Source of the DNA: RGIG4140 sp045635565
Lineage (GTDB): Bacteria; Pseudomonadota; Alphaproteobacteria; CAAHEQ01; UBA3637
Reading direction: 5' to 3'
Length of the DNA stretch: 53,238 bases
Assembly: GCA_045635565.1 (NCBI GenBank)
Contig: JAZTVX010000027.1
Span: 1 to 53,238 of the forward strand
Shown: piece after piece, positions 9,560 through 18,320 of the stretch
Position numbering within the stretch: position 1 is the first letter of the stretch
How the letters are laid out: every line of letters begins with the position of its first letter
The notes under the pieces: model-generated
What the model saw: the letters and a program-made list of their open reading frames with translations, nothing else
The model's database searches: none
Told to the model about the DNA's origin: nothing
Made by a program: the position numbers and the translations under genes

Positions 9560-10884
9560 CAAAAGTATATGTTGGTATGAGTGCAGATTTATTGCATCCG
9601 GGTCATTTGAATATTATTCAACATGCCAGAGAATATGCCGGCCATGACGGTGAGGTTATTGTTGGTTTATTGACGGATAAAGCCATTGCTTCATATAAAC
9701 GGTTGCCATATATGTCTTATGAACAACGTAAAATTGTGGTTGAAAACGTCAAAGGGGTAACACGAGTTATTCCACAAGAAACATTGAGTTATGTTTCTAA
9801 TTTACAACAAGAAAAACCGGATATTGTTGTTCATGGGGATGATTGGAAAACGGGCGTTCAGGCTGAAACACGTCAGCAAATCATTGATTTAATGAAAACG
9901 TGGGGAGGGTGTGTTATTGATATTCCCTATACACAAGGGATATCATCAACATCACTCAATTGTATTTTAAAAGAAATCGGAACGACACCAGAAATTCGAT
10001 TAAATCGGTTAAAACGCTTGTTGGAAGCAAAAGAAATTGTCAGAGTGATGGAAGCACACAACGGATTAAGTGGTTTAATTGTGGAACAAATGCAGGTTAA
10101 CAATCAGGGTAAAAATGAAGAATTTGATGCGATATGGATTTCTTCTTTGACTCAGGCAACATCAAAGGCAAAACCGGATAATGGTTTTTTGGATGCGTCA
10201 AGTCGTATTGCACATTTAAGTGAGATATTGGATGTGACGACAAAGCCGATTATTTATGATGGTGACAATGGTGGACCGGCCGAACATTTTGTTTTTACCG
10301 TTCGCGAATTGGAACGGTTGGGGATTTCGGCTGTCATCATTGAAGATAAAATCGGTTTGAAGAAAAATTCTTTGTTTGGAACAGAAGTATTCCAACAACA
10401 AGATTCTATTGAAGATTTTTGTGATAAAATAGCCGCCGGTAAATCGGCACAAGTCACCGATTCGTTTATGATTATCGCTCGGATTGAAAGTTTGATTTTA
10501 GAAAAAGGTCTTGATGATGCTATGGCTCGTGCAAAGGCTTATTTGGAAGCTGGTGCCGATGGTATTATGATTCATTCACGGTCAAAGTCTTTTGATGAAG
10601 TGCAACAATTTACACAATTATATAATCAATTACCTAACAGAAAGCCGTTAGTTGTTGTGCCGACGGCATATGCACATGTTTATGAAGAAGATTTGGCTAA
10701 ACACAATATCAATATTGTTATTTACGCTAATCACTTATTACGGGCGGCATATCCGGCTATGATGAAAACTGCAAAATCTATTTTAACACATCATCGTGCT
10801 AAGGAAGCATCAGAAGAACATTGTATGTCTATTAAAGAAATTATCAACTTAATACCGGGAGGCGAAATTGTTAAACACAAGTGA
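9556..10884 (+). CDS. Bifunctional CTP:phosphonate cytidylyltransferase / PEP phosphomutase
   Basis: Residues 1-140 form a cytidylyltransferase domain with HPGH (14-17) and an ISSTSL motif near residue 136, as in glycerol-3-phosphate cytidylyltransferases. Residues 150-430 are PEP mutase: the substrate loop EDKIGLKKNS (Glu263-Asp264-Lys265) and YDGDNGG match the family signatures. PEP mutase rearranges phosphoenolpyruvate to phosphonopyruvate, forming the C-P bond; the fused domain probably activates the end product as a CMP ester. The ATG overlaps the previous stop as ATGA, and AAAGGAG lies about seven bases upstream. The two following genes complete a route to 2-hydroxyethylphosphonate. The mutase half is assigned with high certainty; the natural cytidylylation substrate is inferred. 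Confidence 0.92.
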   Translation: MTKVYVGMSADLLHPGHLNIIQHAREYAGHDGEVIVGLLTDKAIASYKRLPYMSYEQRKIVVENVKGVTRVIPQETLSYVSNLQQEKPDIVVHGDDWKTGVQAETRQQIIDLMKTWGGCVIDIPYTQGISSTSLNCILKEIGTTPEIRLNRLKRLLEAKEIVRVMEAHNGLSGLIVEQMQVNNQGKNEEFDAIWISSLTQATSKAKPDNGFLDASSRIAHLSEILDVTTKPIIYDGDNGGPAEHFVFTVRELERLGISAVIIEDKIGLKKNSLFGTEVFQQQDSIEDFCDKIAAGKSAQVTDSFMIIARIESLILEKGLDDAMARAKAYLEAGADGIMIHSRSKSFDEVQQFTQLYNQLPNRKPLVVVPTAYAHVYEEDLAKHNINIVIYANHLLRAAYPAMMKTAKSILTHHRAKEASEEHCMSIKEIINLIPGGEIVKHK

Positions 10885-11965
10885 TTTTTATCGAACATTA
10901 CATACTTGCGGATTTGATTTTTTTTGTGGTGTGCCGGATAGTTTGTTAAAGGATTTATGTGCTTGTATTACAGACAATACGCCACATCATAAACATATTA
11001 TTACGGCAAATGAAGGAAATGCATTGGCTGTTGCTTCCGGATATTATTTAGCAACACGAAAACCGGCAGTTGTTTATATGCAAAATTCCGGCTTGGGGAA
11101 TATTGTTAATCCTTTGTTATCTTTGACAGATGAAGCCGTTTATCAGATACCGGCTTTGTTGATTATCGGATGGCGAGGTGAACCGAATTGTCCGGATGAA
11201 CCGCAACATATTAAGCAAGGACAAAAAACATTGCCATTGCTGGATGTTTTGGATATTCAATATGATATTTTGACGGATATCAGTCAGATACATAAGGCTT
11301 ATGCGTACATGTTGGAACATCAAAAACCATACGCACTGGTTGTTCCTAAAAAAACGTTTGAAGCATATGCTAAAAAAGCAAGTAGCCCTAAATATATATT
11401 ATCCAGAGAAGAAGCTATTACTCAAATCGTTTCTTTGTTAGGGAAAGATGATGCTGTTGTTTCAACAACCGGTATGATTTCCCGTGAATTGTATGAAAAC
11501 AGATTGACACATGAAAAAGATTTTTTAACGGTTGGGTCAATGGGACACGCATCGTCCATTGCATTGGGGATTGCTTTGGCTCGTCCTGAACAAAAAGTTT
11601 TTTGTTTTGACGGTGATGGAGCCATGTTAATGCATATGGGAGCGGTTCCTGTTATTTCTTCTCAACAATTATCGAACTTTAAACATATTGTTTTTAACAA
11701 TGAAGCACATGATTCGGTTGGTGCTCAACCAACCGTAATGGGACGGGTGGATTTAGTCAAAACCGTTATGGGAATGGGATATGAAAAAGTTTTTCAAGTT
11801 GAAACAATCGATCAAATCAATGATGTATGGTCGGAATTTTATTATCATCAAGGTATGTGTTTATTAGAAGTTAAAGTTAATTGTGGTTCTCGAAAAGATT
11901 TGGGTCGTCCTAAAGAAAAACCAATTGATAATAAGATTTCTTTTATGAATTTTTTAAATAGGTAA
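10868..11965 (+). CDS. Phosphonopyruvate decarboxylase
   Basis: A thiamine-diphosphate enzyme of 365 residues. The catalytic Glu is Glu49 in TANEGNA, and the ThDP/Mg site is GDGAMLMHMG (Asp248-Gly251) followed by the NNEAHDSVG loop. The N-terminal FFCGVPDSLLKDL and the QNSGLGN segment are typical of phosphonopyruvate decarboxylases. The enzyme converts phosphonopyruvate to phosphonoacetaldehyde, which makes the unfavourable PEP mutase step effectively irreversible. The start is TTG, supported by GGGAGG five bases upstream, and the reading frame begins inside the last codons of the mutase gene (17-base overlap), implying translational coupling. Confidence 0.92.
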   Translation: MLNTSDFYRTLHTCGFDFFCGVPDSLLKDLCACITDNTPHHKHIITANEGNALAVASGYYLATRKPAVVYMQNSGLGNIVNPLLSLTDEAVYQIPALLIIGWRGEPNCPDEPQHIKQGQKTLPLLDVLDIQYDILTDISQIHKAYAYMLEHQKPYALVVPKKTFEAYAKKASSPKYILSREEAITQIVSLLGKDDAVVSTTGMISRELYENRLTHEKDFLTVGSMGHASSIALGIALARPEQKVFCFDGDGAMLMHMGAVPVISSQQLSNFKHIVFNNEAHDSVGAQPTVMGRVDLVKTVMGMGYEKVFQVETIDQINDVWSEFYYHQGMCLLEVKVNCGSRKDLGRPKEKPIDNKISFMNFLNR

Positions 11966-11968
11966 AAA

Positions 11969-12964
11969 ATGGATTATATCGGCAGAAATAGTATCGAACA
12001 TTTAGAACGATTAGTGCAAAAAAACATCTTGTTTTTCACGCAACAAGGTATTTATCAATTATTTCGTAATAATATAACACCGTATTTATACGATAAACAG
12101 GTAACGTTTTTTGATGCCATTACGGAAAATCCAAAGAAAGAAGAAATTGATAACGCCCTTAACGCATTTCAAAACAAGTCATTTGATACTATTGTTGCTT
12201 TTGGTGGGGGGAGTGTCATTGATTTTGCAAAAGCCTTTCGTTTTTACAGTCATCGTGAAACTCCTCTGATTGCTATACCGACAACGGCAGGAACAGGTAG
12301 TCAGGCAACACAATTTGCTGTTGTTTATGTGGAAAATCAAAAAACATCATTGGATAATCCGGCTATTTTACCGGATTATGCTATTGTTGATAGTCAATTT
12401 GTTGAAAATGCTCCTTCTTATCTGAAAGCGTGTTCGGCAATAGATGCGTATTGTCAAGCCATTGAAAGTTATTGGGCTAAAAAAGCAACATTTGAGAGTA
12501 GAGCATACGCTTTGAAAGCGATTCGGCTATGTCGTGATTTTATGGTTGAAGCCGTTAACACCAATCAACCATACGCCAATGAACAGATGGCAAGGGCGGC
12601 TCATTATGCCGGACAGGCTATCAATATTAGCCGAACAACGGCTGCACATGCACTTTCGTATAAGATAACATCTCTTTATGGGATACCACACGGTCATGCT
12701 GTTGCATTATCGATGATTGGATTATTTGAATTAAATACGGCGGAAACGACCTTGTATGATGAATTGTATCAGGCAATAGGTATTTCTAGACAGGATTTCC
12801 GTTCTTATTTTCAAAAACTTATGGCACAAATCGGATTGGAAACCGATTTGTTGAAACTTGGGATAACGAATATTGATGAAATCATTTCCAGTGTTAATAC
12901 AGAACGATTGAATAATAATCCGAAATCTTTATCGTATCCGGATTTAAAGTTGATATTTCGTTAA
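11969..12964 (+). CDS. Iron-type alcohol dehydrogenase, probable phosphonoacetaldehyde reductase
   Basis: A 331-residue group III (iron-dependent) alcohol dehydrogenase. Nucleotide-binding GGGSVIDFAK and IPTTAGTGS are present. The metal site has Asp159, His227 and His241 (or His243 of PHGHA), but the first His of the usual DxxxH motif is Gln163 (DAYCQAIE). I recall this DxxxQ variant from phosphonoacetaldehyde reductases, but this is from memory. Placed three bases after phosphonopyruvate decarboxylase, it most likely reduces phosphonoacetaldehyde to 2-hydroxyethylphosphonate. No 2-aminoethylphosphonate transaminase lies in the operon, favouring the hydroxyl rather than amino product. It is the last gene before a strong terminator. 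Confidence 0.88.
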   Translation: MDYIGRNSIEHLERLVQKNILFFTQQGIYQLFRNNITPYLYDKQVTFFDAITENPKKEEIDNALNAFQNKSFDTIVAFGGGSVIDFAKAFRFYSHRETPLIAIPTTAGTGSQATQFAVVYVENQKTSLDNPAILPDYAIVDSQFVENAPSYLKACSAIDAYCQAIESYWAKKATFESRAYALKAIRLCRDFMVEAVNTNQPYANEQMARAAHYAGQAINISRTTAAHALSYKITSLYGIPHGHAVALSMIGLFELNTAETTLYDELYQAIGISRQDFRSYFQKLMAQIGLETDLLKLGITNIDEIISSVNTERLNNNPKSLSYPDLKLIFR

Positions 12965-13070
12965 ATTATAAAACCATTGTAAGACACATTGATTATTACC
13001 ATATCAAAAGATTAAAGCATTCAAAACGTTTTAAGTGTTTAAAAAAATATTTACCATTTAGTACGATAAA

Positions 13071-13117
13071 ACAATCCCCGAAGATTATGTTGATAATTTT
13101 CGGGGATTGTTTTTTTA
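13071..13117. terminator. Strong terminator after the phosphonate operon
   Basis: A perfect 12-bp stem (13071-13082 / 13099-13110, ACAATCCCCGAA) is followed by seven T on the plus strand. A-rich sequence on the other side may also serve the converging ankyrin gene. Confidence 0.9.
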
Positions 13118-13143
13118 TGAATATACCCAATTTTGTTGATGTT

Positions 13144-14490
13144 CTAACCCTCATTAACCCTGTCAATGGCTGGTGTCTGCTGTGAACGTTGAGAAGCAAT
13201 CAGTTGTTTCAATTGTTTGTTTTCTGTTTCCAATTCAATCAACCTAATCATTTGAGCCGTTGTCGGATGTTGCGTTTTGGCGATATCAAAAACTGTTAAT
13301 CCATCATTATTTTGAATGGTACAACAAGCACCGGCTTGAAGCAGTTTATCAATAATAGCACGATCATTATGCAAGGTTGCATAATGTAAGGCCGTATTAC
13401 CGTCTTTATCAACGGCGTTAACATCAATTTGTTTTAAATTCAAGAGGTCAACGAGTAATTGTGTATCCCTTAAAGAATGAAGAAGTGTTCCTTTTGTTTG
13501 AGGATGTGTGGTACAAACATCAGCACCGGCTTGTATCAACTTTAAGGCAAACATTTTACCATGGCCGTATTTTTGAATGGCAGCCATGAGAGGTGTTTCC
13601 CCTTTATCGTTTTGTTGATTGATATCTGGTGTGATTTGTATGACCTTATCAATGATACGAGAAATCGTGTGTTTAAACTCATTTGAATTATCGAATAAAT
13701 GATAATTAACGTTTCTGAAATAGTAATTATCATATTGATGAATCAATGTATGTAAAAGGTCTTGTGTGTCTTGTTTCGGTAAATCATTAGGTATTCCCAA
13801 TAATAAGTAAGGTGCAGAATGTGTTTTCTTTAAGACAGATAATTCTTTGACCTCATCAGGTGTAAATGTTGCCCCGTGTTCCGTCAACATAATAAACATA
13901 CTCAACAATTCCCGATGAACCGACAAGTATTCTTTGTCAAAACGACGAGCTAAATAATATAAAGGTGTATGTCCTTCTTGATTTGTTCGAGATAAATCAG
14001 CCCCTTGCTTTAAGAGTGTAAGAATAATATCATGACACCAAAATAACGTACCATCCCGAAACCATGCTGTTAATATCGTTTCTCCATCAGGATAAATCCG
14101 ATTGATGTTTTCCTGATTGGTTGCTTGAATTAAAGATAGGCACGTTTCAGTAAAACAGTGACGGATGTTACGTTTAAGTGGTGTTTCGCCCTTATTGTTT
14201 AAAATGTTGGCATCAGCCCCTTTTGCAAGCAAATAAGTCCCTAAACAGCAACGCCAGTATGTTGCTCCTAAATAATGAAGTAAAGTATTCCCGTGTTCAT
14301 CTTGTTGATTGATGTTAATCAATGTTTCTTGTGAAAATTTATGATGTTGTCCGATTTGAATGGGTTCATTCGGATTGATGGTTTTAAAAAGCGTTTCCAG
14401 ATAAAAAATTTTACCGGATTGACATTGTTTGAGTAATTTTTCTTCAGGTGTTGTAAATAAATCGGCAATCCACGAAAACAATTTAAACAT
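13144..14490 (-). CDS. Ankyrin-repeat protein
   Basis: The protein has 448 residues. After a short N-terminal region (WIADLFTTPEEKLL) come eight or so ankyrin repeats, recognisable by units such as DEHGNTLLHYLG, NKGETPLKRN, NQEGHTPLYYLA, NDKGETPLMAA and DKDGNTALHYATLHN. The end is a helical, Gln-rich tail. No signal peptide or catalytic domain is visible, so a cytoplasmic or contact-delivered scaffold is possible; the binding partner is unknown. GGGAGA lies upstream of the ATG. The gene follows the terminator of the mutase/glycosyltransferase operon on the same strand; a TAAAAT-like -10 element lies just after that hairpin, but a -35 box is not clear. Confidence 0.88.
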   Translation of the reverse strand: MFKLFSWIADLFTTPEEKLLKQCQSGKIFYLETLFKTINPNEPIQIGQHHKFSQETLININQQDEHGNTLLHYLGATYWRCCLGTYLLAKGADANILNNKGETPLKRNIRHCFTETCLSLIQATNQENINRIYPDGETILTAWFRDGTLFWCHDIILTLLKQGADLSRTNQEGHTPLYYLARRFDKEYLSVHRELLSMFIMLTEHGATFTPDEVKELSVLKKTHSAPYLLLGIPNDLPKQDTQDLLHTLIHQYDNYYFRNVNYHLFDNSNEFKHTISRIIDKVIQITPDINQQNDKGETPLMAAIQKYGHGKMFALKLIQAGADVCTTHPQTKGTLLHSLRDTQLLVDLLNLKQIDVNAVDKDGNTALHYATLHNDRAIIDKLLQAGACCTIQNNDGLTVFDIAKTQHPTTAQMIRLIELETENKQLKQLIASQRSQQTPAIDRVNEG

Positions 14491-14524
14491 ACGATTTCTC
14501 CCAATCAGTTTATTTTAAAAAGCA

Positions 14525-14562
14525 CATACAGATGAAAACAGGGATCTGCTTTCATCTGTATG
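14525..14562 (-). terminator. Terminator of the glycosyltransferase/mutase operon
   Basis: A 13-bp stem (14525-14537 / 14550-14562, CATACAGATGAAA) lies downstream of the minus-strand stop at 14588 and is followed by a run of T on that strand. Confidence 0.8.
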
Positions 14563-14587
14563 ATATGAGTAAATTATATCACGTTTT

Positions 14588-15811
14588 TTATAAATTTTCA
14601 ACAAATTTAATTGCTTCGTACATAGAAACATCAGCATTTTGGTATTGATGTTGACCCCAACGACCGACACCAAATAAATTCTGTGAACGATAGTGATCAA
14701 GAATGTTTTTAATGGCTTGAGCATGACCGATAACCGGAATTGGATAAGCGGCCTTTGTTTCATAGTGATACAATGCTTTTCCTCCGACACTGGTTTCTTC
14801 GCCTGTAAAGCGTTTGACGTTTGTTTCAACATACATGCCGTTTTTCTTGCTGTCTGGTGCAAAATTCGGAATATAAAATTCACGGTGATAATTTCTGTCC
14901 GTATCCGGAACATAACGCCAATGCCAATCACAATCAAAATCTTTTTCATATAAAGAAACAACAATTTTGTTGTATTTAATGCGTTCAAAATCCTGTTTTA
15001 GCATTTCTGGTTCGCCTAATGCTTTATACAAGTCGTTCCAAGGAACAGTGTTAATGATATTTTTTGTTTGATATTTATCATTCACAATCCAAGAACCATC
15101 TTCTTGTTTTTGAATTTTGCAAACCGGTTCAGATAGTTTAACATACGGTTTTTCATCTTTGTAAATTGCATCAAAAATTCGTCCGAAACCACCTTCTTTC
15201 GGATAATAGAACGAAATGTGAGCCGGAAATTTATTAACATCTTGTTTCTTTTCCAATGAATATTGTAAAACTTCCGATACGTTGACACGTGGAATTTTAT
15301 GTAACCAGTCAACGTCCATTTCGCTGGGGGCAACACCCCACAATTTACTGTTATACGGAATCATATATTCATCACAAATTTTATCGCCCAATTTCCAACG
15401 AATCCATTCTTCATAGTTTTTCGGTTCCGGTTTTCCTAATGATTCACCGTTACGAATAACGGAAATTAAGAAAGAAATTTGTTCCTGTAATGGTAATTGC
15501 CACAAATTTGATTCCAATGGGTAATCAATCGTTGTCTCTCCCATTTTTAATTTGGATACACGGGGAATAAAGTTAAATTCCGATTCAGGCATATGTGAAA
15601 AGATATAATCAAATACTTCCTGATGTTTTGTGTGGAAAAAGTGTCCACCACCGATATCTAATTGGTGACCCTCAATATTTTTTGTTGTACACAAACCACC
15701 CGCTTGTGCTTCGGCTTCTAAAACAACAACATTTGATATGCCTTTTTCACGCAATTTTTTACATAGTGTAATACCGGTAACACCGGCTCCTATAATGAGA
15801 TATTCATACAT
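14588..15811 (-). CDS. UDP-galactopyranose mutase-like FAD oxidoreductase
   Basis: The N-terminus is a Rossmann FAD-binding motif (IIGAGVTGITLCKKLRE), followed by GGLC and DIGGGHFFHT, as in UDP-galactopyranose mutases and related Glf-like flavoproteins. The C-terminus has the second FAD contact FGVGRWGQHQYQNADVS. The 407-residue length fits. Classic Glf converts UDP-galactopyranose to UDP-galactofuranose; this protein belongs to a broader group whose substrates differ, so the reaction is not certain. It lies 11 bases downstream of a two-domain glycosyltransferase in one operon, consistent with supplying or modifying a nucleotide sugar for a surface polysaccharide. AGAGGA precedes the ATG. Confidence 0.8.
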   Translation of the reverse strand: MYEYLIIGAGVTGITLCKKLREKGISNVVVLEAEAQAGGLCTTKNIEGHQLDIGGGHFFHTKHQEVFDYIFSHMPESEFNFIPRVSKLKMGETTIDYPLESNLWQLPLQEQISFLISVIRNGESLGKPEPKNYEEWIRWKLGDKICDEYMIPYNSKLWGVAPSEMDVDWLHKIPRVNVSEVLQYSLEKKQDVNKFPAHISFYYPKEGGFGRIFDAIYKDEKPYVKLSEPVCKIQKQEDGSWIVNDKYQTKNIINTVPWNDLYKALGEPEMLKQDFERIKYNKIVVSLYEKDFDCDWHWRYVPDTDRNYHREFYIPNFAPDSKKNGMYVETNVKRFTGEETSVGGKALYHYETKAAYPIPVIGHAQAIKNILDHYRSQNLFGVGRWGQHQYQNADVSMYEAIKFVENL

Positions 15812-15822
15812 TTTTTCCTCTT

Positions 15823-17733
15823 TCAGTTATGTTGTAAAACTGTTTTTTTGTAAGATAATATATTTAATAAACCGAACAATTTGACTCTAAATGCCGTATT
15901 GTGTCGTTTTATTTCAACCATTGGTATGCCGAATAATTTTAATGCAAAACGTTTTTCTGTTTTCTTTATTTTAATTATATTTAAAGAAAACAATTGAATG
16001 TTCTTTTTGGAAAGACGTGTTTGAATTGTAATCGGTAGAATTGAAAATAATTTGAATCGTTCAATCCGGATAGGGATGTTATCCCGTCCGAAAATACGGT
16101 AAAATGTTTCTATATTTAATTGCTTGACACATGAACGCATCTGTTTTAAAACCGTTGAGGGAACAGCGTGTTTATAGACCAAGTTATGGATGACTTCATC
16201 GGATAGGTGAAGCCTTCCTTGTAAGTTGTTTTTTACCAAACGATTGTATTCGGATAATGCTTTTTCCTGAGATTGACCGCTTAATCCATTCATATCATAA
16301 ACGGCTGTTGTGTAGGGAACATAAACTCCTTGATAATTATTAAGATACAAATGTTGAATAAAATTTAAGTCTGCCGCTAATGGATAAGATAAATCAAACG
16401 GGTGTTTAAGCAAGATACTTCTTTTACAAAACAGTGTTTGATGACAAAATGGCATACTGTAAAAGAATAACCGTTCACATGGTACAAATAATAAACGGGG
16501 TTGGTCTGTCTGCGTCATAAGGGCTGTTGCAAATGAAAAATCAACTCGGTTTGAAGTTAACATCAAGACATGTTTTTCAATAGCGTATGTTGTAAAATAA
16601 TCATCTGAATTCATGAAGACAACAAATTTTCCTTTGGCTAATCGAACACCTTTATTCATGGCATCATATATACCTTTATCCGGTTCTGAAATAAAACGGA
16701 ATTGATATTTTTGTTGAAGTTTTGTTAAGAATGCCTGTGTCGTATCGTCGGAATGACCATCTATGATAATGTGTTCAATATGCTGGTATGTTTGATTGGC
16801 AACACTTTTTAACATACGTTCAAATGCCGATTGACGTTTGTTTTTAATCAGGTTAAATGTTGGTGTGATAACCGAAACCAAAGGTTTTTCCGTTAACTTC
16901 GGTTCTTGATAAATGACTTCACGGACGGCTTTACTTGGTGGCAATGAAAAACATTCATTGACACTGTATAAATCAAGTAATTCTTTATAAGGGTAAATAA
17001 CCGTTAGTTTTTTACCTAAATAACAGGCCAAAATATCACATAATCCGCTTCTTAAACAATACGTTTTATGGCATTTTAATGTCAGAGCGACAATATCCAT
17101 CAATGGTAAAGATAAATTGATACATCCCTCCAAATTTTCCGTTTCGTTCATACTATTGTTAATGACGGTATAACCTTTTTTCAACAATTTGCTGACAAGT
17201 TGATTCCAATAATCTTTTCCCATCAAAGGAACAGAATTGGCAGAAGTAGAAACAAAAATGGTTTTCTTTAAATCAATCGGTGGTAATTTTGGTAAATGAA
17301 TGGGTTTTTGTTTCGGAAATTCAAAAACAGAATTGTCAGGTAATTTCAATAATTTTAAGTATAATTCTTTTAAGTTAAAGACACGTCTTTCCCATTCTTT
17401 AAACAAAGTTTTATCAGAATATTCCGGATGGGCGATATACAATTGACCACGTGTCGGTTTATTTGAGAATGTATTGTCTTTATAGAATTTATCATCCAGT
17501 TGTAGGCAGGTATAATCTTTAATGCCGTACAAATTTAAAATAAACTCATGTGATTTTTTAATGATAAAGTGAATAGAACCTTTATTTTTTGTTTCCCAAG
17601 CCTTTTTGAACCCACACAGAAACAGCGTATCACCTAATCCGAAAGGAGAAACAAAGTAATATGTTTTCGGTTTAAGAATTAACTTATCCATAACACACTC
17701 TTTTGATGTGTTTTTTTTTGTTTGTGTATCCAT
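15823..17733 (-). CDS. Two-domain glycosyltransferase (heptosyltransferase-like + GT2)
   Basis: Residues 20-280 resemble the GT-B fold of ADP-heptose/LPS heptosyltransferase-type proteins (SPFGLGDTLFLCGFKKAW, then a LRSGLCDILACYLGKK segment). Residues 285-510 form a family 2 glycosyltransferase: PLVSVITPTFN, IIDGHSDDTTQ, SEPDKGIYDAMNKG and the DxD-like NSDD metal site. The C-terminal 130 residues are basic and contain two similar LKLFGIPM/VKLFGLLN units of unknown role. No signal peptide or membrane segment is obvious, so it probably works at the cytoplasmic membrane face. AAAGG lies eight bases before the chosen ATG; a second ATG 14 codons later is possible. Sugar donors cannot be deduced. 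Confidence 0.82.
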   Translation of the reverse strand: MDTQTKKNTSKECVMDKLILKPKTYYFVSPFGLGDTLFLCGFKKAWETKNKGSIHFIIKKSHEFILNLYGIKDYTCLQLDDKFYKDNTFSNKPTRGQLYIAHPEYSDKTLFKEWERRVFNLKELYLKLLKLPDNSVFEFPKQKPIHLPKLPPIDLKKTIFVSTSANSVPLMGKDYWNQLVSKLLKKGYTVINNSMNETENLEGCINLSLPLMDIVALTLKCHKTYCLRSGLCDILACYLGKKLTVIYPYKELLDLYSVNECFSLPPSKAVREVIYQEPKLTEKPLVSVITPTFNLIKNKRQSAFERMLKSVANQTYQHIEHIIIDGHSDDTTQAFLTKLQQKYQFRFISEPDKGIYDAMNKGVRLAKGKFVVFMNSDDYFTTYAIEKHVLMLTSNRVDFSFATALMTQTDQPRLLFVPCERLFFYSMPFCHQTLFCKRSILLKHPFDLSYPLAADLNFIQHLYLNNYQGVYVPYTTAVYDMNGLSGQSQEKALSEYNRLVKNNLQGRLHLSDEVIHNLVYKHAVPSTVLKQMRSCVKQLNIETFYRIFGRDNIPIRIERFKLFSILPITIQTRLSKKNIQLFSLNIIKIKKTEKRFALKLFGIPMVEIKRHNTAFRVKLFGLLNILSYKKTVLQHN

Positions 17734-17768
17734 GATATTGACCTTTAAAGCAATTTTGTTCGAGAGAC

Positions 17769-17797
17769 AGCATAAAGTAATTTTTTTGAATTGTCAA
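17769..17797 (-). promoter_or_regulatory. Promoter of the glycosyltransferase operon
   Basis: Minus-strand TTGACA (17792-17797), a 17-bp spacer and TATGCT (17769-17774), about 35 bases before the ATG at 17733. Confidence 0.75.
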
Positions 17798-17965
17798 TTG
17801 TTTTTTTTACTCTTTTTTGAGAGAGTCATGCATACAAATATAGGTAAAAAGTGTCAACTGTAAGATTGTTTATATGTTAACATAAGTATGTATGATGAAA
17901 TAAGAGGAGGGTAGAGACTTTTTATTAAAGTATTTGACACATTGATGAACAAGGAATGAATATAT

Positions 17966-18319
17966 TTAAAGATTATTTTTTGACATAATTTTCATTTTTT
18001 CTGTTTCAAATTCAGTTTGTGAAATAATGCCTTGTTCTTTTAGTCGGAATAATTTTTCCAATGCTTCCCAATCGTTTAAGTGATTAGGTTGAGATGTGTT
18101 ATTTTTATCAATCCATTTGTCAGGTTTCCAAATTAACGCCAGTATTAACGCAATAAACCATGTAAAAAAAATAAAAATTCCTACCCAACTTAAAATGGTA
18201 ATCGTGTTTAATTCATTATCACAGATGCCCCTTGATTTTGCGATTATAATGGGGACTCTGATAATGAAAATGAGGAAACAAATGAAAAAAATGATAACAA
18301 AAAGAAAAAGTAAATCCAT
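17966..18319 (-). CDS. Small membrane protein, superinfection-immunity-like with C-terminal SHOCT motif
   Basis: The protein has 117 residues. Two hydrophobic segments (residues 3-28 and about 43-64) surround an LNTITILSWVGIFIF segment resembling the phage superinfection immunity (Imm) membrane family. The C-terminus has a short SHOCT-like helical motif (LEKLFRLKEQGIISQTEFE). Family proteins are common outside phages, where their role is unknown; no other phage genes are nearby, so immunity function should not be assumed. It begins one base after the DUF805 gene, forming a two-gene operon. No strong ribosome-binding site is present; GGAG lies about 12 bases upstream. Confidence 0.65.
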   Translation of the reverse strand: MDLLFLFVIIFFICFLIFIIRVPIIIAKSRGICDNELNTITILSWVGIFIFFTWFIALILALIWKPDKWIDKNNTSQPNHLNDWEALEKLFRLKEQGIISQTEFETEKMKIMSKNNL

Positions 18320-18320
18320 T

